Positions 15,601-30,600 of a DNA stretch of 64,000 nucleotides are shown in pieces. Numbering within the stretch: position 1 is the first letter of the stretch; each line of letters begins with the position of its first letter. The stretch is from positions 372,001 through 436,000 of the forward strand of contig CALYLW010000437.1 in NCBI GenBank assembly GCA_944989445.1, read 5' to 3'. The translations under genes and the position numbers were made by a program. The notes beneath the pieces are model-generated. The model was given only the letters and a program-made list of their open reading frames with translations, did no database searches and was not told the DNA's origin. This DNA comes from Ampullaceana balthica. Taxonomy: Eukaryota; Mollusca; Gastropoda; Lymnaeidae.

Positions 15601-18600
15601 ATACTAACTCTGATATCAATACTAACTCTGATATCAATACTAACTCTGATATCAATACTAACTCTGATATCAATACTAACTCTGATATCAATACTAACTC
15701 TGATATCAATACTAACTCTGATATCAATACTAACTCTGATATCAATACTAACTCTGATATCAATACTAACTCTAAACTCAATACTAACTCTGATATCAAT
15801 ACTAACTCTGATATCAATACTAACTCTGATATCAATACTAACTCTGATATCAATACTAACTCTGATATCAATACTAACTCTGATATCAATACTAACTCTG
15901 ATATCAATACTAACTCTGATATCAATACTAACTCTGATATCAATACTAACTCTGATATCAATACTAACTCTGATATCAATACTAACTCTGATATCAATAC
16001 TAACTCTGATATCAATACTAACTCTGATCATACTAACTCTGATATCAATACTAACTCTGATATCAATACTAACTCTGATATCAATACTAACTCTGATATC
16101 AATACTAACTCTGATATCAATACTAACTCTGATATCAATACTAACTCTGATATCAATACTAACTCTGATATCAATACTAACTCTGATATCAATACTAACT
16201 CTGATATCAATACTAACTCTGATATCAATACTAACTCTGATATCAATACTAACTCTGATATCAATACTAACTCTGATATCAATACTAACTCTGATATCAA
16301 TACTAACTCTAAACTCAATACTAACTCTGATATCAATACTAACTCTGATATCAATACTAACTCTGATATCAATACTAACTCTGATATCAATACTAACTCT
16401 GATATCAATACTAACTCTGATATCAATACTAACTCTGATATCAATACTAACTCTGATATCAATACTAACTCTGATATCAATACTAACTCTGAAATCAATA
16501 CTAACTCTGATATCAATACTAACTCTGATATCAATACTAACTCTGATATCAATACTAACTCTGATATCAATACTAACTCTGATATCAATACTAACTCTGA
16601 TATCAATACTAACTCTGATATCAATACTAACTCTGATATCAATACTAACTCTGATATCAATACTAACTCTGATATCAATACTAACTCTGATATCAATACT
16701 AACTCTGATATCAATACTAACTCTGATATCAATACTAACTCTGATATCAATACTAACTCTGATATCAATACTAACTCTGATATCAATACTAACTCTGATA
16801 TCAATACTAACTCTGATATCAATACTAACTCTAAATCAATACTAACTCTGATATCAATACTAACTCTGATATCAATACTAACTCTGATATCAATACTAAC
16901 TCTGATATCAATACTAACTCTGATATCAATACTAACTCTGATATCAATACTAACTCTGATATCAATACTAACTCTGATATCAATACTAACTCTGATATCA
17001 ATACTAACTCTGATATCAATACTAACTCTGATATCAATACTAACTCTGATATCAATACTAACTCTGATATCAATACTAACTCTGATATCAATACTAACTC
17101 TGATATCAATACTAACTCTGATATCAATACTAACTCTGATATCAATACTAACTCTGATATCAATACTAACTCTGATATCAATACTAACTCTGATATCAAT
17201 ACTAACTCTGATATCAATACTAACTCTGATATCAATACTAACTCTGATATCAATACTAACTCTGATATCAATACTAACTCTGATATCAATACTAACTCTG
17301 ATATCAATACTAACTCTGATATCAATACTAACTCTGATATCAATACTAACTCTGATATCAATACTAACTCTGATATCAATACTAACTCTGATATCAATAC
17401 TAACTCTGATATCAATACTAACTCTGATATCAATACTAACTCTGATATCAATACTAACTCTGATATCAATACTAACTCTGATATCAATACTAACTCTGAT
17501 ATCAATACTAACTCTGATATCAATACTAACTCTGATATCAATACTAACTCTGATATCAATACTAACTCTGATATCAATACTAACTCTGATATCAATACTA
17601 ACTCTGATATCAATACTAACTCTGATATCAATACTAACTCTGATATCAATACTAACTCTGATATCAATACTAACTCTGATATCAATACTAACTCTGATAT
17701 CAATACTAAACTCTGATATCAATACTAACTCTGATATCAATACTAACTCTGATATCAATACTAACTCTGATATCAATACTAACTCTGATATCAATACTAA
17801 CTCTGATATCAATACTAACTCAAATCAATACTAACTCTGATATCAATACTAACTCTGATATCAATACTAACTCTGATATCAATACTAACTCTGATATCAA
17901 TACTAACTCTGATATCAATACTAACTCTGATATCAATACTAACTCTGATATCAATACTAACTCTGATATCAATACTAACTCTAATCAATACTAACTCTGA
18001 TATCAATACTAACTCTAAACTCAATACTAACTCTGATATCAATACTAACTCTGATACTCAATACTAACTCTGATATCAATACTAACTCTAATCAATACTA
18101 ACTCTGATATCAATACTAACTCTGATATCAATACTAACTCTGATATCAATACTAACTCTGATATCAATACTAACTCTGATATCAATACTAACTCTGATAT
18201 CAATACTAACTCTGATATCAATACTAACTCTGATATCAATACTAACTCTGATATCAATACTAACTCTGATATCAATACTAACTCTGATATCAATACTAAC
18301 TCTGATATCAATACTAACTCTGATATCAATACTAACTCTGATATCAATACTAACTCTGATATCAATACTAACTCTAAACTCAATACTAACTCTGATATCA
18401 ATACTAACTCTGATATCAATACTAACTCTGATATCAATACTAACTCTAAATCAATACTAACTCTGATATCAATACTAACTCTGATATCAATACTAACTCT
18501 GATATCAATACTAACTCTGATATCAATACTAACTCTGATATCAATACTAACTCTGATATCAATACTAACTCTGATATCAATACTAACTCTGATATCAATA

Positions 18601-21600
18601 CTAACTCTGATATCAATACTAACTCTGATATCAATACTAACTCTGATATCAATACTAACTCTGATATCAATACTAACTCTGATATCAATACTAACTCTGA
18701 TATCAATACTAACTCTGATATCAATACTAACTCTAAACTCAATACTAACTCTGATATCAATACTAACTCTGATATCAATACTAACTCTGATATCAATACT
18801 AACTCTGATATCAATACTAACTCTGATATCAATACTAACTCTGATATCAATACTAACTCTGATATCAATACTAACTCTGATATCAATACTAACTCTGATA
18901 TCAATACTAACTCTGATATCAATACTAACTCTGATATCAATACTAACTCTGATATCAATACTAACTCTGATATCAATACTAACTCTGATATCAATACTAA
19001 CTCTGATATCAATACTAACTCTGATATCAATACTAACTCTGATATCAATACTAACTCTGATATCAATACTAACTCTGATATCAATACTAACTCTGATATC
19101 AATACTAACTCTATCAATACTAACTCTGATATCAATACTAACTCTGATATCAATACTAACTCTGATATCAATACTAACTCTGATATCAATACTAACTCTG
19201 ATATCAATACTAACTCTGATATCAATACTAACTCTGATATCAATACTAACTCTGATATCAATACTAACTCTGATATCAATACTAACTCTGATATCAATAC
19301 TAACTCTCAACTCAATACTAACTCTGATATCAATACTAACTCTGATATCAATACTAACTCTGATATCAATACTAACTCTGATATCAATACTAACTCTGAT
19401 ATCAATACTAACTCTGATATCAATACTAACTCTGATATCAATACTAACTCTGATATCAATACTAACTCTGATATCAATACTAACTCTGATATCAATACTA
19501 ACTCTGATATCAATACTAACTCTGATATCAATACTAACTCTGATATCAATACTAACTCTAAACTCAATATTAACTCCAAATAATATGAATTGAAATTAAT
19601 CTGGCCGTACTGTCAGAAGACATTGATGCTTTTAAATAAGTACATTAAAAATAATGTCTTTTAATTTAAAAAGAAGAAACAAATATTAAATGGTAAACGT
19701 TCACTAAATAAATAAAAAAATTATTGTTCTTCCTTAGCACAATAACTTAAATATTTCAGATGGAAGAAAATATAATCACTTACTGAATTCATGGAATTCA
19801 GAGGAATATTTAATTCAGCTGCAAATTAAATCAATTAAATATCAAATTTTTATTTAAAGTTATCTTATATCATTTTATCTTATAACAGGAAGAGAAAGCT
19901 TACTTTCCCATTGCTGTCAATGTTAGTGGCACAAACTGACGCAAAAGGACTGCACTGGACGCCTTGAATGGGACCAAGGGGTCGGCAGACATTAACATAA
20001 AACTTCTTTCTGTTGTTAGGGTCAAGGTTGCTCTCTATCTCCCAGGGCTGAGAAGACTTGGTCAAGCTGGAACAGGATTTGTAACCTAAATTTATAATGT
20101 TTTCCTCATTGATGTAAACATTCTTTAAGATGTTAGTTTTTGGATTAACTTTCATATTCGCATGCAGTAAGGTTCACATTTGTATATTTTAGATCAGGGG
20201 TCGGGAAATTTTTGTCTCAGAGAGCCATAAACACTACACATTTTGAAAAGTAATTCTTTTAGAGCCATACATTATGTTTAAACTAAAAATTCAAGTAAAT
20301 GTGTTCATTTTGTGTAATTTCAACACTAAAAGTACAATAATTATGTCTCTTAATTCTTTTAAACAACATTGTTATGCTGTTTTTTTACATGCAATTAATA
20401 TGTAAATCAAAGTAGTCAGAATAAGATTATTTTTTATAATCGAACATTTGTCTGAGAGCCAGATGCAGCCATCAATAGAGCCACATCTGGCTCGCGAGCC
20501 ATGGTTTCCCGACCCTTGGTCTACATGAACATTCCACAAAATAAAGTAACAAATTAAATTTTCATAAATGATAATCAATGTTCCCTTGGAGCTGCGTGGC
20601 TACGCAGATATCAGACGGATGGCACACAGCAGTTTAAAATTACTGCGCAGCAAATTGTGAAAAGGATAATATTACATCTATCTATGTTTGTGGGGTGTAA
20701 AATTTAGCTCAGTAAATAGATGCTGAGGAACTTTACACAGGAGTTTGTTTTTTTGCAAACGGACCAACGAGCCTCGGAGGGAACACTGATGATAACATGA
20801 AATAAAATACCTGGACAGATCATACTGCTGATGTGTTTCTTCATTAGTCACTGCACACTCAATAGGATTTACTGTGCACGCGTAGCTTGTACGCCACAAA
20901 AATGCATAGGTTAGATTTCTCTCTTCCAAGAACTCAGGCTTTCCTTTCCCTGCAGATATGTCACAAATAAATGCAATCCCTGCAATCCGTGGAGTCTTGT
21001 TGGCGTCATTGTACGGATCACCACCGATGTACGTCAAGTTAAGGACACCATCAAAATATTGCAGCTTGGTGGTTGGCTCCCCTACTTTATACTCCAATCT
21101 GTAAGAGAGAGAAGATATGAGGTTAGCACAAGTCCCTCAACTACTGTAATAATACTAAAAGTGCAGCATTTACATTTGACCTCATTTCTTTTAAACTTAG
21201 AAAATTACATTCAGAAACCTTACAAGTATTTTTCTCCATCTTTAGACAGAAACATAATCCATTGTTAGGAAATAAAAATAAACAGCATTCACATAACAAT
21301 CTGGGACATGCAATAACAACATTTGGTAAGTCTTGAAGATTGTGATATAACAACAGCACTCACGGATTAGGTCCCTCTTTGATCTGGCAGATGCCGGCAT
21401 TACCACCGCTGCAGTGCTTGTCATCATTGATTTTAGCACACACATTGATTAGGTACGTGTACCCATCAGGGCCATCTACCCTGTAGCTACTTTCCTTTAG
21501 GGTTAGCGGGTTCAAATCAAAACTGTAGCCTGGTTGAAAAACATGATTTCAAAAAAATTAATTCATCAACATATCAAGAAAATCCTATTTATTTCCAGTA

Positions 21601-24600
21601 TCAATATTTATACATATAACAATAAAACTATACATCGATATATGATTTATTTTAATATATCTAAATTTTGCATGCAATCAATAGGAGGGACAATTTGATT
21701 GTAATTCATCTTAGATTATCTACCTACCACCAATATCATCATAGACTCTACAGTTGTCTCCAGTCTTCTGAGACAAGACGCAGGCTGCAGCTGTGTGCCA
21801 CTCTATATCAAAGTGACAGCCATCATTGGACTTGTAGACCAAGCTTGGAGCACTGACAACATTGCCTGAAATTATAAGATGGACATTACAAATAAACAAA
21901 TGATCCCCTTTAATAAAATGTGAGAGTGATGACAGAGGTGTCTCAACAGATTAAGGTTGTTGATTAACTGGTTAACAAATCCTAAGAGAGTGACAGGTAT
22001 CAGTACGTAATATCATTTTATTTGTTCACTTAAAGGTTAGGCGTGAGTATTGCAATACCTGGGGCACAGTAGAAAGAAACTGTTGTCTGGCGATCACATC
22101 GGTTGTTGATTCCTGGTTCTGTATAGTTAAGTTTAAGTGATTTACTCGCCTGATCGTATTGCAGTTGTTGTGTAAATCTACCTAGGCTGACTGTGACTGA
22201 GCTTGTGGAATCTAAAGATAAGGGAAAGAACAAATTCATTTCTTTTACTTTTATTAAACTATTTTTATAATCATCAGCTAAGAAAAAATTGATTTTTAAT
22301 AAAAAATTAATTAATTTAATTAGCTTATGCAAATTCTATATCTGACTTGTGATTTACAAGCACATATTTTTGTCACAACTTATTTTCAAATGAATGAAAT
22401 GATTATAAGGCCAACTATTTCAAAGGATTTTTTCCTAATTTCCACAACATCATGTACTCTTTGTTGGTTTACTCTAGCCTACCATAATTCCACCTAGGTT
22501 TATCTTATCATCATGTACTCTATGTTGGTTTACTATAGCCTACCATAATTCCACCTAGGTTTATCTTATCATCATGTACTCTATGTTGGTTTACTATAGC
22601 CTACCATAATTCCACCTAGGTTTATCTTATCATCATGTACTCTATGTTAGTTTACTCTAGCCTACCATAATTCCACCTAGGTTTATCTTATCATCATGTA
22701 CTCTATGTTGGTTTACTCTAGCCTACCATAATTCCACCTAGGTTTATCTTATCATCATGTACTCTATGTTGGTTTACTCTAGCCTACCATAATTCCACCT
22801 AGGTTTATCTTATCATCATGTACTCTATGTTGGTTTACTCTAGCCTACCATAATTCCACCTAGGTTTATCTTATCATCATGTACTCTATGTTGGTTTACT
22901 CTAGCCTACCATAATTCCACCTAGGTTTATCTTATCATCATGTACTCTATGTTGGTTTACTCTAGCCTACCATAATTCCACCTAGGTTTATCTTATCATC
23001 ATGTACTCTATGTTGGTTTACTCTAGCCTACCATAATTCCACCTAGGTTTATCTTATCATCATGTACTCTATGTTGGTTTACTCTAGCCTACCATAATTC
23101 CACCTAGGTTTATCTTATCATCATGTACTCTATGTTGGTTTACTCTAGCCTACCACAATTCCACCTAGGTTTATCTTATCATCATGATACACAGCTTAAC
23201 TCTCAATATGAGAAGAAGAAAAAACCAACAACAACAAAAACTTATTATCTTTCCTTTTTAGTTGGCTGCTGAAGTTGGCTTCCTTCCCACACATTCAGAG
23301 CTTGGTTGCAAAATTATATTTTTTCTAGGTTTCCTACTATCATATTTGAAAAAAAAACTTCTTCCTACCTAACCTAATTGCACTCTCTCACTATTTTATA
23401 ACACATGAATCATTCTCGACCTAATAAAATGGCAATGAATTAATATAAAGCTTTTATACTTGTTTTAAAGGAGGAACCTTCATTACCAAATACTTCAAGC
23501 TAATTAAAGAGGACATTTTTATCTCTTATGATGAAAACTTATTTCCTAATGGCCAACCCAGCTACCATGAAATGTGGATGTTTACCTTTCCTGCAAATAG
23601 CACTACCAGGTGGACATGTGCTAGCCCCTCCAGTTGGCAGGACATCATGGCAGACATTTAGATAGTAGATCATATTTTCATCCTCATTTTCCCCAGTGAT
23701 AACTTGCCAGTTGCCGTCTGTCATTTAATTAGAACAAGACTAAACAGTCAAATCTTGGAATTCATCTTGTAAAGGTGGGGATTTCAACTTTTTTTGTTAA
23801 GGACAATAAATAAATAGGGTTCATTTAAATAAATTAAACAAAAACTATATTAAAACGTGTATGTATGTGAGCAAACATTAAATAAATATGATATAAACGC
23901 TGTAAAGTGTCCGTAGGAAAGTGCACTTCAAGGAGTAATATCATTGGGACAGTGTTGTACACTCAAATAAATGTTACATAGTAGCATGGTCTCCATGTGT
24001 TACTTGCGAAAGTATTAGCAATTTGTTTCAACAACAAAAAATGAAATAAAGCATCATGACAATAACTAATAACTAGTCTTATAATCTCAAACCTTGTTCA
24101 TTACAAGCATCATGACAATAACTAATAACTAGTCTTATAATCTCAAATCTTGTTCATTACAAGCATCATGACAATAACTAATAACTAGTCTTATAATCTC
24201 AAACCTTGTTCATTACAAGCATCATGACAATAACTAATAACTAGTCTTATAATCTCAAACCTTGTTCATTACAAGCATCATGAAAATAACTAATAACTAG
24301 TCTTATAATCTCAAACCTTGTTCATTACAAGCATCATGACAATAACTAATAACTAGTCTTATAATCTCAAACCTTGTTCATTACAAGCATCATGACAATA
24401 ACTAATAACTAGTCTTATAATCTCAAATCTTGTTCATTACAAGCATCATGACAATAACTAATAACTAGTCTTATAATCTCAAACCTTGTTCATTACAAGC
24501 ATCATGACAATAACTAATAACTAGTCTTATAATCTCAAACCTTGTTCATTACAAGCATCATGAAAATAACTAATAACTAGTCTTATAATCTCAAACCTTG

Positions 24601-27600
24601 TTCATTACAAGCATCATGACAATAACTAATAACTAGTCTTATAATCTCAAACCTTGTTCATTACAAGCATCATGACAATAACTAATAACTAGTCTTATAA
24701 TCTCAAATCTTGTTCATTACAAGCATCATGACAATAACTAATAACTAGTCTTATAATCTCAAACCTTGTTCATTACAAGCATCATGACAATAACTAATAA
24801 CTAGTCTTATAATCTCAAACCTTGTTCATTACAAGCATCATGAAAATAACTAATAACTAGTCTTATAATCTCAAACCTTGTTCATTACAAGCATCATGAC
24901 AATAACTAATAACTAGTCTTATAATCTCAAACCTTGTTCATTACAAGCATCATGACAATAACTAAAAAAGCTTTAATCAATTTTTTGTGTGCAGATAATC
25001 TCAAAGGCTAACCTTTTTCTTTGATCAGCCCAGACAGGTCAAATCGTTTACCATCAACGTCCACTCTGCAGGTGCCGTAAGCAGGTTGGTTCACACAAGC
25101 CAGTTTGGTGCCCCATTGGAAAAAGTAGGAGCAGTTGGTGTGCTGGACAAACTCAGGAACTCCAAGGCCATCGTTGACTAATGCAAGAAATCAGAGGTCA
25201 AGGGTTAAGTTTTGTTCAATAGAAACACATCTTTTCATTTCAATGTGGGAGTGAATATCGTATCTTGATGAGGACCAGGTTAGATGGGCTCATGGTTCAT
25301 ACAACTAGAAGTCTCACATTCTGGGTTACAGTGGCAAAGGTAGGATGTACAACTAGAGAATTTTTTTAAATGATATAAATATGAGCCATTTAAAAATGTG
25401 AGAAATTATACTTCACTACAATATGCATCTCAACCAATGGTAAATATCAAAATCAAATGTTAAAAATCCACAGGGAATAAATCAAAGGATGACGATTGAT
25501 TTACAAAAACAAAAAAAATTCAGCACTTCCACTTCTTGATACAATGACCTCTTTGAACTTGCCATATGGCCAGGGTTAGTTGGCACTTAGGGTAGATAAT
25601 AATGGAGGTAGGCCAGATGATGGATTTATGACATTTATTGCAAACCATAAACAGATAGATGTCACATTATTTATTTTTACTCAAGATAAAAGAAAATGGA
25701 TTCTTTTAAGGCTACTATTCTATGATGGCATTACTTGAAAGCTTGATTTGACCAGTGGACAGATGCTGTGTAACCCATACAATGGACAGAGTTTCAAAGC
25801 TTTTAAAGAAGAAGCCAAATTAGGAAAAAATCAGTTATTTTAGTTACGTTAGTAGCTTTTGTTGGTCACAGACAAAACATTAACATTGAAACGGGCCTAT
25901 GTTACAAGGATGACTTCCCCTGCACTGTTGTTGATACAAGGCTCAATTAACTTGCTGTAAAAATGATACAAGGTTATTTATTTTACCTGAAGTGCTAAAG
26001 ACTCAAGGTCATTTTACCTGCAGTTTTGTTACAGGAGAACTCTATGATAGTCTCTCTTTCAAAGTTGCTGCTACAGATGTCACCGTTTTTGTAAGTCAAG
26101 GTCAGAACACCATCAGAATACCTGGTGGTATAAATTAAGATTTGTTAAATTCTAAACATTCTGATCAAATGGAAACAACTCTGATTGCCAGTGTAACAAT
26201 CAGTGTAACAATCAGTGTAACAATCAGTGTAACAATCAGTGTAACAATCAGTGTAACAATCAGTTACAATGTAACAATCAGTGTAACAATCAGTGTAACA
26301 ATCAGTGTAACAATCAGTGTAACAATCAGTGTAACAATCAGTGTAACAATCAGTGTAACAATCAGTGTAACAATCAGTGTAACAATCAGTGTAACAATCA
26401 GTGTAACAATCAGTGTAACAATCAGTGTAACAATCAGTGTAACAATCAGTGTAACAATCAGTGTAACAATCAGTGTAACAATCAGTGTAACAATCAGTGT
26501 AACAATCAGTGTAACAATCAGTGTAACAATCAGTGTAACAATCAGTGTAACAATCAGTGTAACAATCAGTGTAACAATCAGTGTAACAATCAGTGTAACA
26601 ATCAGTGTAACAATCAGTGTAACAATCAGTGTAACAATCAGTGTAACAATCAGTGTAACAATCAGTGTAACAATCAGTGTAACAATCAGTGTAACAATCA
26701 GTGTAACAATCAGTGTAACAATCAGTGTAACAATCAGTGTAACAATCAGTGTAACAATCAGTGTAACAATCAGTGTAACAATCAGTGTAACAATCAGTGT
26801 AACAATCAGTGTAACAATCAGTGTAACAATCAGTGTAACAATCAGTGTAACAATCAGTGTAACAATCAGTGTAACAATCAGTGTAACAATCAGTGTAACA
26901 ATCAGTGTAACAATCAGTGTAACAATCAGTGTAACAATCAGTGTAACAATCAGTGTAACAATCAGTGTAACAATCAGTGTAACAATCAGTTACAGTGTAA
27001 CAATCAGTTAACTAGGCCATGTAACAATCAGTTACAATGTAACAATTAGTTCACTAGGCCAGTGTAACAATCAGTTACAATGTAACAATTAGTTAACTAG
27101 GCCATGTAACAAGCAGTTAACTAGGCCAGTGTAACAATCAGTTACAATGTAACAATTAGTTAACTAGGCCAGTGTAACAATCAGTTACAATGTAACAATT
27201 AGTTAACTAGGCCAGTGTAACAATCAGTTACAATGTAACAATTAGTTAACTAGGCCAGTGTAACAATCAGTTACAATGTAACAATTAGTTAACTAGGCCA
27301 GTGTAACAATCAGTTACAATGTAACAATTAGTTAACTAGGCCAGTGTAACAATCAGTTACAATGTAACAATTAGTTAACTAGGCCAGTGTAACAATCAGT
27401 TACAATGTAACAATTAGTTAACTAGGCCAGTGTAACAATCAGTTACAATGTAACAATCAGTTAACTAGGCCAGTGTAACAATCAGTTACAATGTAACAAT
27501 CAGTTAACTAGGCCAGTGTAACAATCAGTTACAATGTAACAATCAGTTAACTAGGCCAGTGTAACAATCAGTTACAATGTAACAATCAGTTAACTAGGCC

Positions 27601-30600
27601 AGTGTAACAATCAGTTACAATGTAACAATCAGTTAACTAGGCCAGTGTAACAATCAGTTACAATGTAACAATCAGTTAACTAGGCCAGTGTAACAATCAG
27701 TTACAATGTAACAATCAGTTAACTAGGCCAGTGTAACAATCAGTTACAATGTAACAATCAGTTAACTAGGCCAGTGTAACAATCAGTTACAATGTAACAA
27801 TTAGTTACAATGTAACAATCAGTTACAATGTAACAATTAGTTAACTAGGCCATGTAACAAGCAGTTAACTAGACCATGTAAAAATCAGTTAACTAGGCCA
27901 TGTAACAAGCAGTTAACTAGACCATGTAAAAATCAGTTAACTAGGCCATGTAACAAGCAGTTAACTAGACCATGTAACAATCAGTTAACTAGGCCATGTA
28001 ATAATCAGTTAACTAGGCCATGTAACAATCAGTTAACAAGGCCATGTAACAATCAGTTAACTAGGCCATGTAACAATCAGTTAACTAGGCCATGTAACAA
28101 TCAGTTAACTAGGACATGTAACAAGCAGTTAACTAGACCATGTAACAATCAGTTAACTAGGCCATGTAACAAGCAGTTAACTAGGCCATATAACAATCAG
28201 TTAACTCGGCCATGTAACAATCAGTTAACTCGGCCATGTAACAATCAGTTAACTAGGCCACGTAACAGTCTGTTAACTTTTGGATCAAAGCAAGCTCCTT
28301 CCCCTTCTTAATATCTCCAATGTCTTCATTCATTCCACACAAACTTACAATTCTTCTGATAAAATCATACTCACATTCATTCCAATGTGTCCTGCAATGA
28401 TTTAATCATACATCAACTCCATTCAATTTTGCAATCATCCCAAGCAAACTCCAGGGAATGTAATAGAGTTCACAAATCACTAAAAGCAAACTTACATAAG
28501 CTCCTAGCAAACTTACATAAGCTCCTTAGAGCTTTTTTTGCCCAGACTCTTAAAAAAGTTGTTGTCATCACTCTTCCGCTGGCAGACTGAAGTGAGTGCC
28601 TCATTACACGCCTCCACACTGTCACAAATATTGATGTAGTATCGATAATGATCTTTGCCATCTGTCACATTGACCTCGTAAGGGCTTCCTGGATGAAGAA
28701 AATAATGATGTAACATTAGATGCTATAGACAGAAGCCATCCCAGCTCATGGTTCTAAAACAAATCTTCATACTACGTCCCAGCCAGTGGTCCTTGACTTA
28801 CTTGTGCCTCCTTCCCTAACCCAAAAATGATCTTGTAAAAAAAAATACTTTAGTTAATTAAATGAAGCAGATAAAGGAAATGATATATAAATGATTTTAT
28901 TGTCAATTTAGATGTTCTTATTAGTTTATTGTAAAAATATAGCTATTAAACATTACAGCAAAAATTAATTTATATAACATTTCTTGCTTAAAAGATACAT
29001 TAATTTACAGATAATTGTTGAAATATTGGATCTCATAAGGAAAAGAGCCCAACTTTAATTTTGTCATTTTCAACCAATGTCAATATAATTTTTCTGCATC
29101 CTCAAGTGAATTGCCAGATACAGTCGAACCCACTTATCTCGAGCTCGGTTATATCGACCACCCTATTATGTCGACGTTTTTTATTGGAACCGCCAAATTC
29201 TCTCTTTGTCTTAGCATTTTCTAATCGGTAATGTCGATTCTTTTATGTCGCCGAAACCTAGTATCTCGAGCACAAAAGAGGGCCAAATTTGCAACTTAAC
29301 TCGATTTTCGTCGGTTGAAAATAAAGGTTTGTATCGAGAATCGACGGTGGTTTTTATATAATTAAATAAAAAAATTAATAAATTATTATTCTTTTAAAAG
29401 TTTGTTGTTGTTGCTTTGTTACCAGTAAGATAAGTGACTGTGACACTAACACGCGCGTGACGATGAAACTGATAACACAGTACACACAGCCCACAGCGTG
29501 CTGTGATCAACGGTCAAGGCCACAATAGTTTTATTTATATTACAAAGTTTGATTGACTGAGGAAATTCGAGAACGTTCTGATAGTTAATTAACAGATATC
29601 CTGCACGTCAAAAGCATTAAACTTAAAATAACCATATTGATTTGTTTATTTGTATTTTAAATTCGCGGATACGATGGCAAACGCGACTGCGACACGGCGA
29701 AGCGTAAACTTTGACCTTTTAGCGCATGCGCAGACAATTATAAACTGGTAACTTATTTTTCATTAAATAAATGGAATCGAAACATGACAGAGACGTAATC
29801 AAAGTCCTTTACTACGGCATAAATATATATACATCAAAAGCATTAAACTTAAAATAACCATATTGATTTGTTTATTTGTATTTTAAATTCGCGGATACGA
29901 TGGCAAACGCGACTGCGACACGGCGAAGCGTAAACTTTGACCTTTTAGCGCATGCGCAGACAATTATAAACTGGTAACTTATTTTTCATTAAATAAATGG
30001 AATCGAAACATGACAGAGACGTAATCAAAGTCCTTTACTACGGCATAAATATATATACATCAAAAGCATTAAACTTAAAATAACCATATTGATTTGTTTA
30101 TTTGTATTTTAAATTCGCTGATACGACGGAAAACGCGACTGTGACACGGCGAAGCGTAAACTTTAACCTTTTAGCGCATGCGCAGACAATTATAAACTGG
30201 TAACTTATTTTTCATTAAATAAATGGAATCAAACATGACAGAAACGTAATCAAAGTCCTTTACTTCGGCATAAATATATATGCATGTGTATATATATGTA
30301 TATATATATATATATATATAAATTCCCGATTAGTCATAACTTTTCCCGACTTTCAAGGCCGAGAATTTATTTTTAAGAATTCCCGACTTTTTCCCGTTTT
30401 CTTGAGTGGGAACCATGGTTATATTTAAATTTTAAACGGTCCTTAAAAACGAACGGTCATTACAACCTTAGACTTAGGAAAGAGTGAAGAAATATTAGGG
30501 TTCCGATACGATTCCGATAAATCATCCCATCACTAATTAACGCTAACTAATTAATCATGTACATAAAGAAATTTCAAGCACATGTTAATATTTTGCCGCC

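Noticed and set aside
7236..19579. Long minus-strand frames of ISELVL and RVSID repeats
   Set aside because: Same satellite artefact; frames switch wherever a 17-bp monomer occurs, with no unique sequence or splice-consistent ends.
7264..19580. CRISPR-like array
   Set aside because: There are no unique spacers: the repeat is contiguous 18-bp monomers, and the host is a eukaryote.
7264..19580. Centromere or telomere
   Set aside because: Embedded within a gene with intact reading frame on both sides; the monomer resembles no telomere repeat, and centromere identity cannot be read from sequence.
26142..27011. 289-codon plus-strand frame of TISV repeats
   Set aside because: Product of the 12-bp tandem repeat in CI-MPR intron 6; no unique coding sequence.
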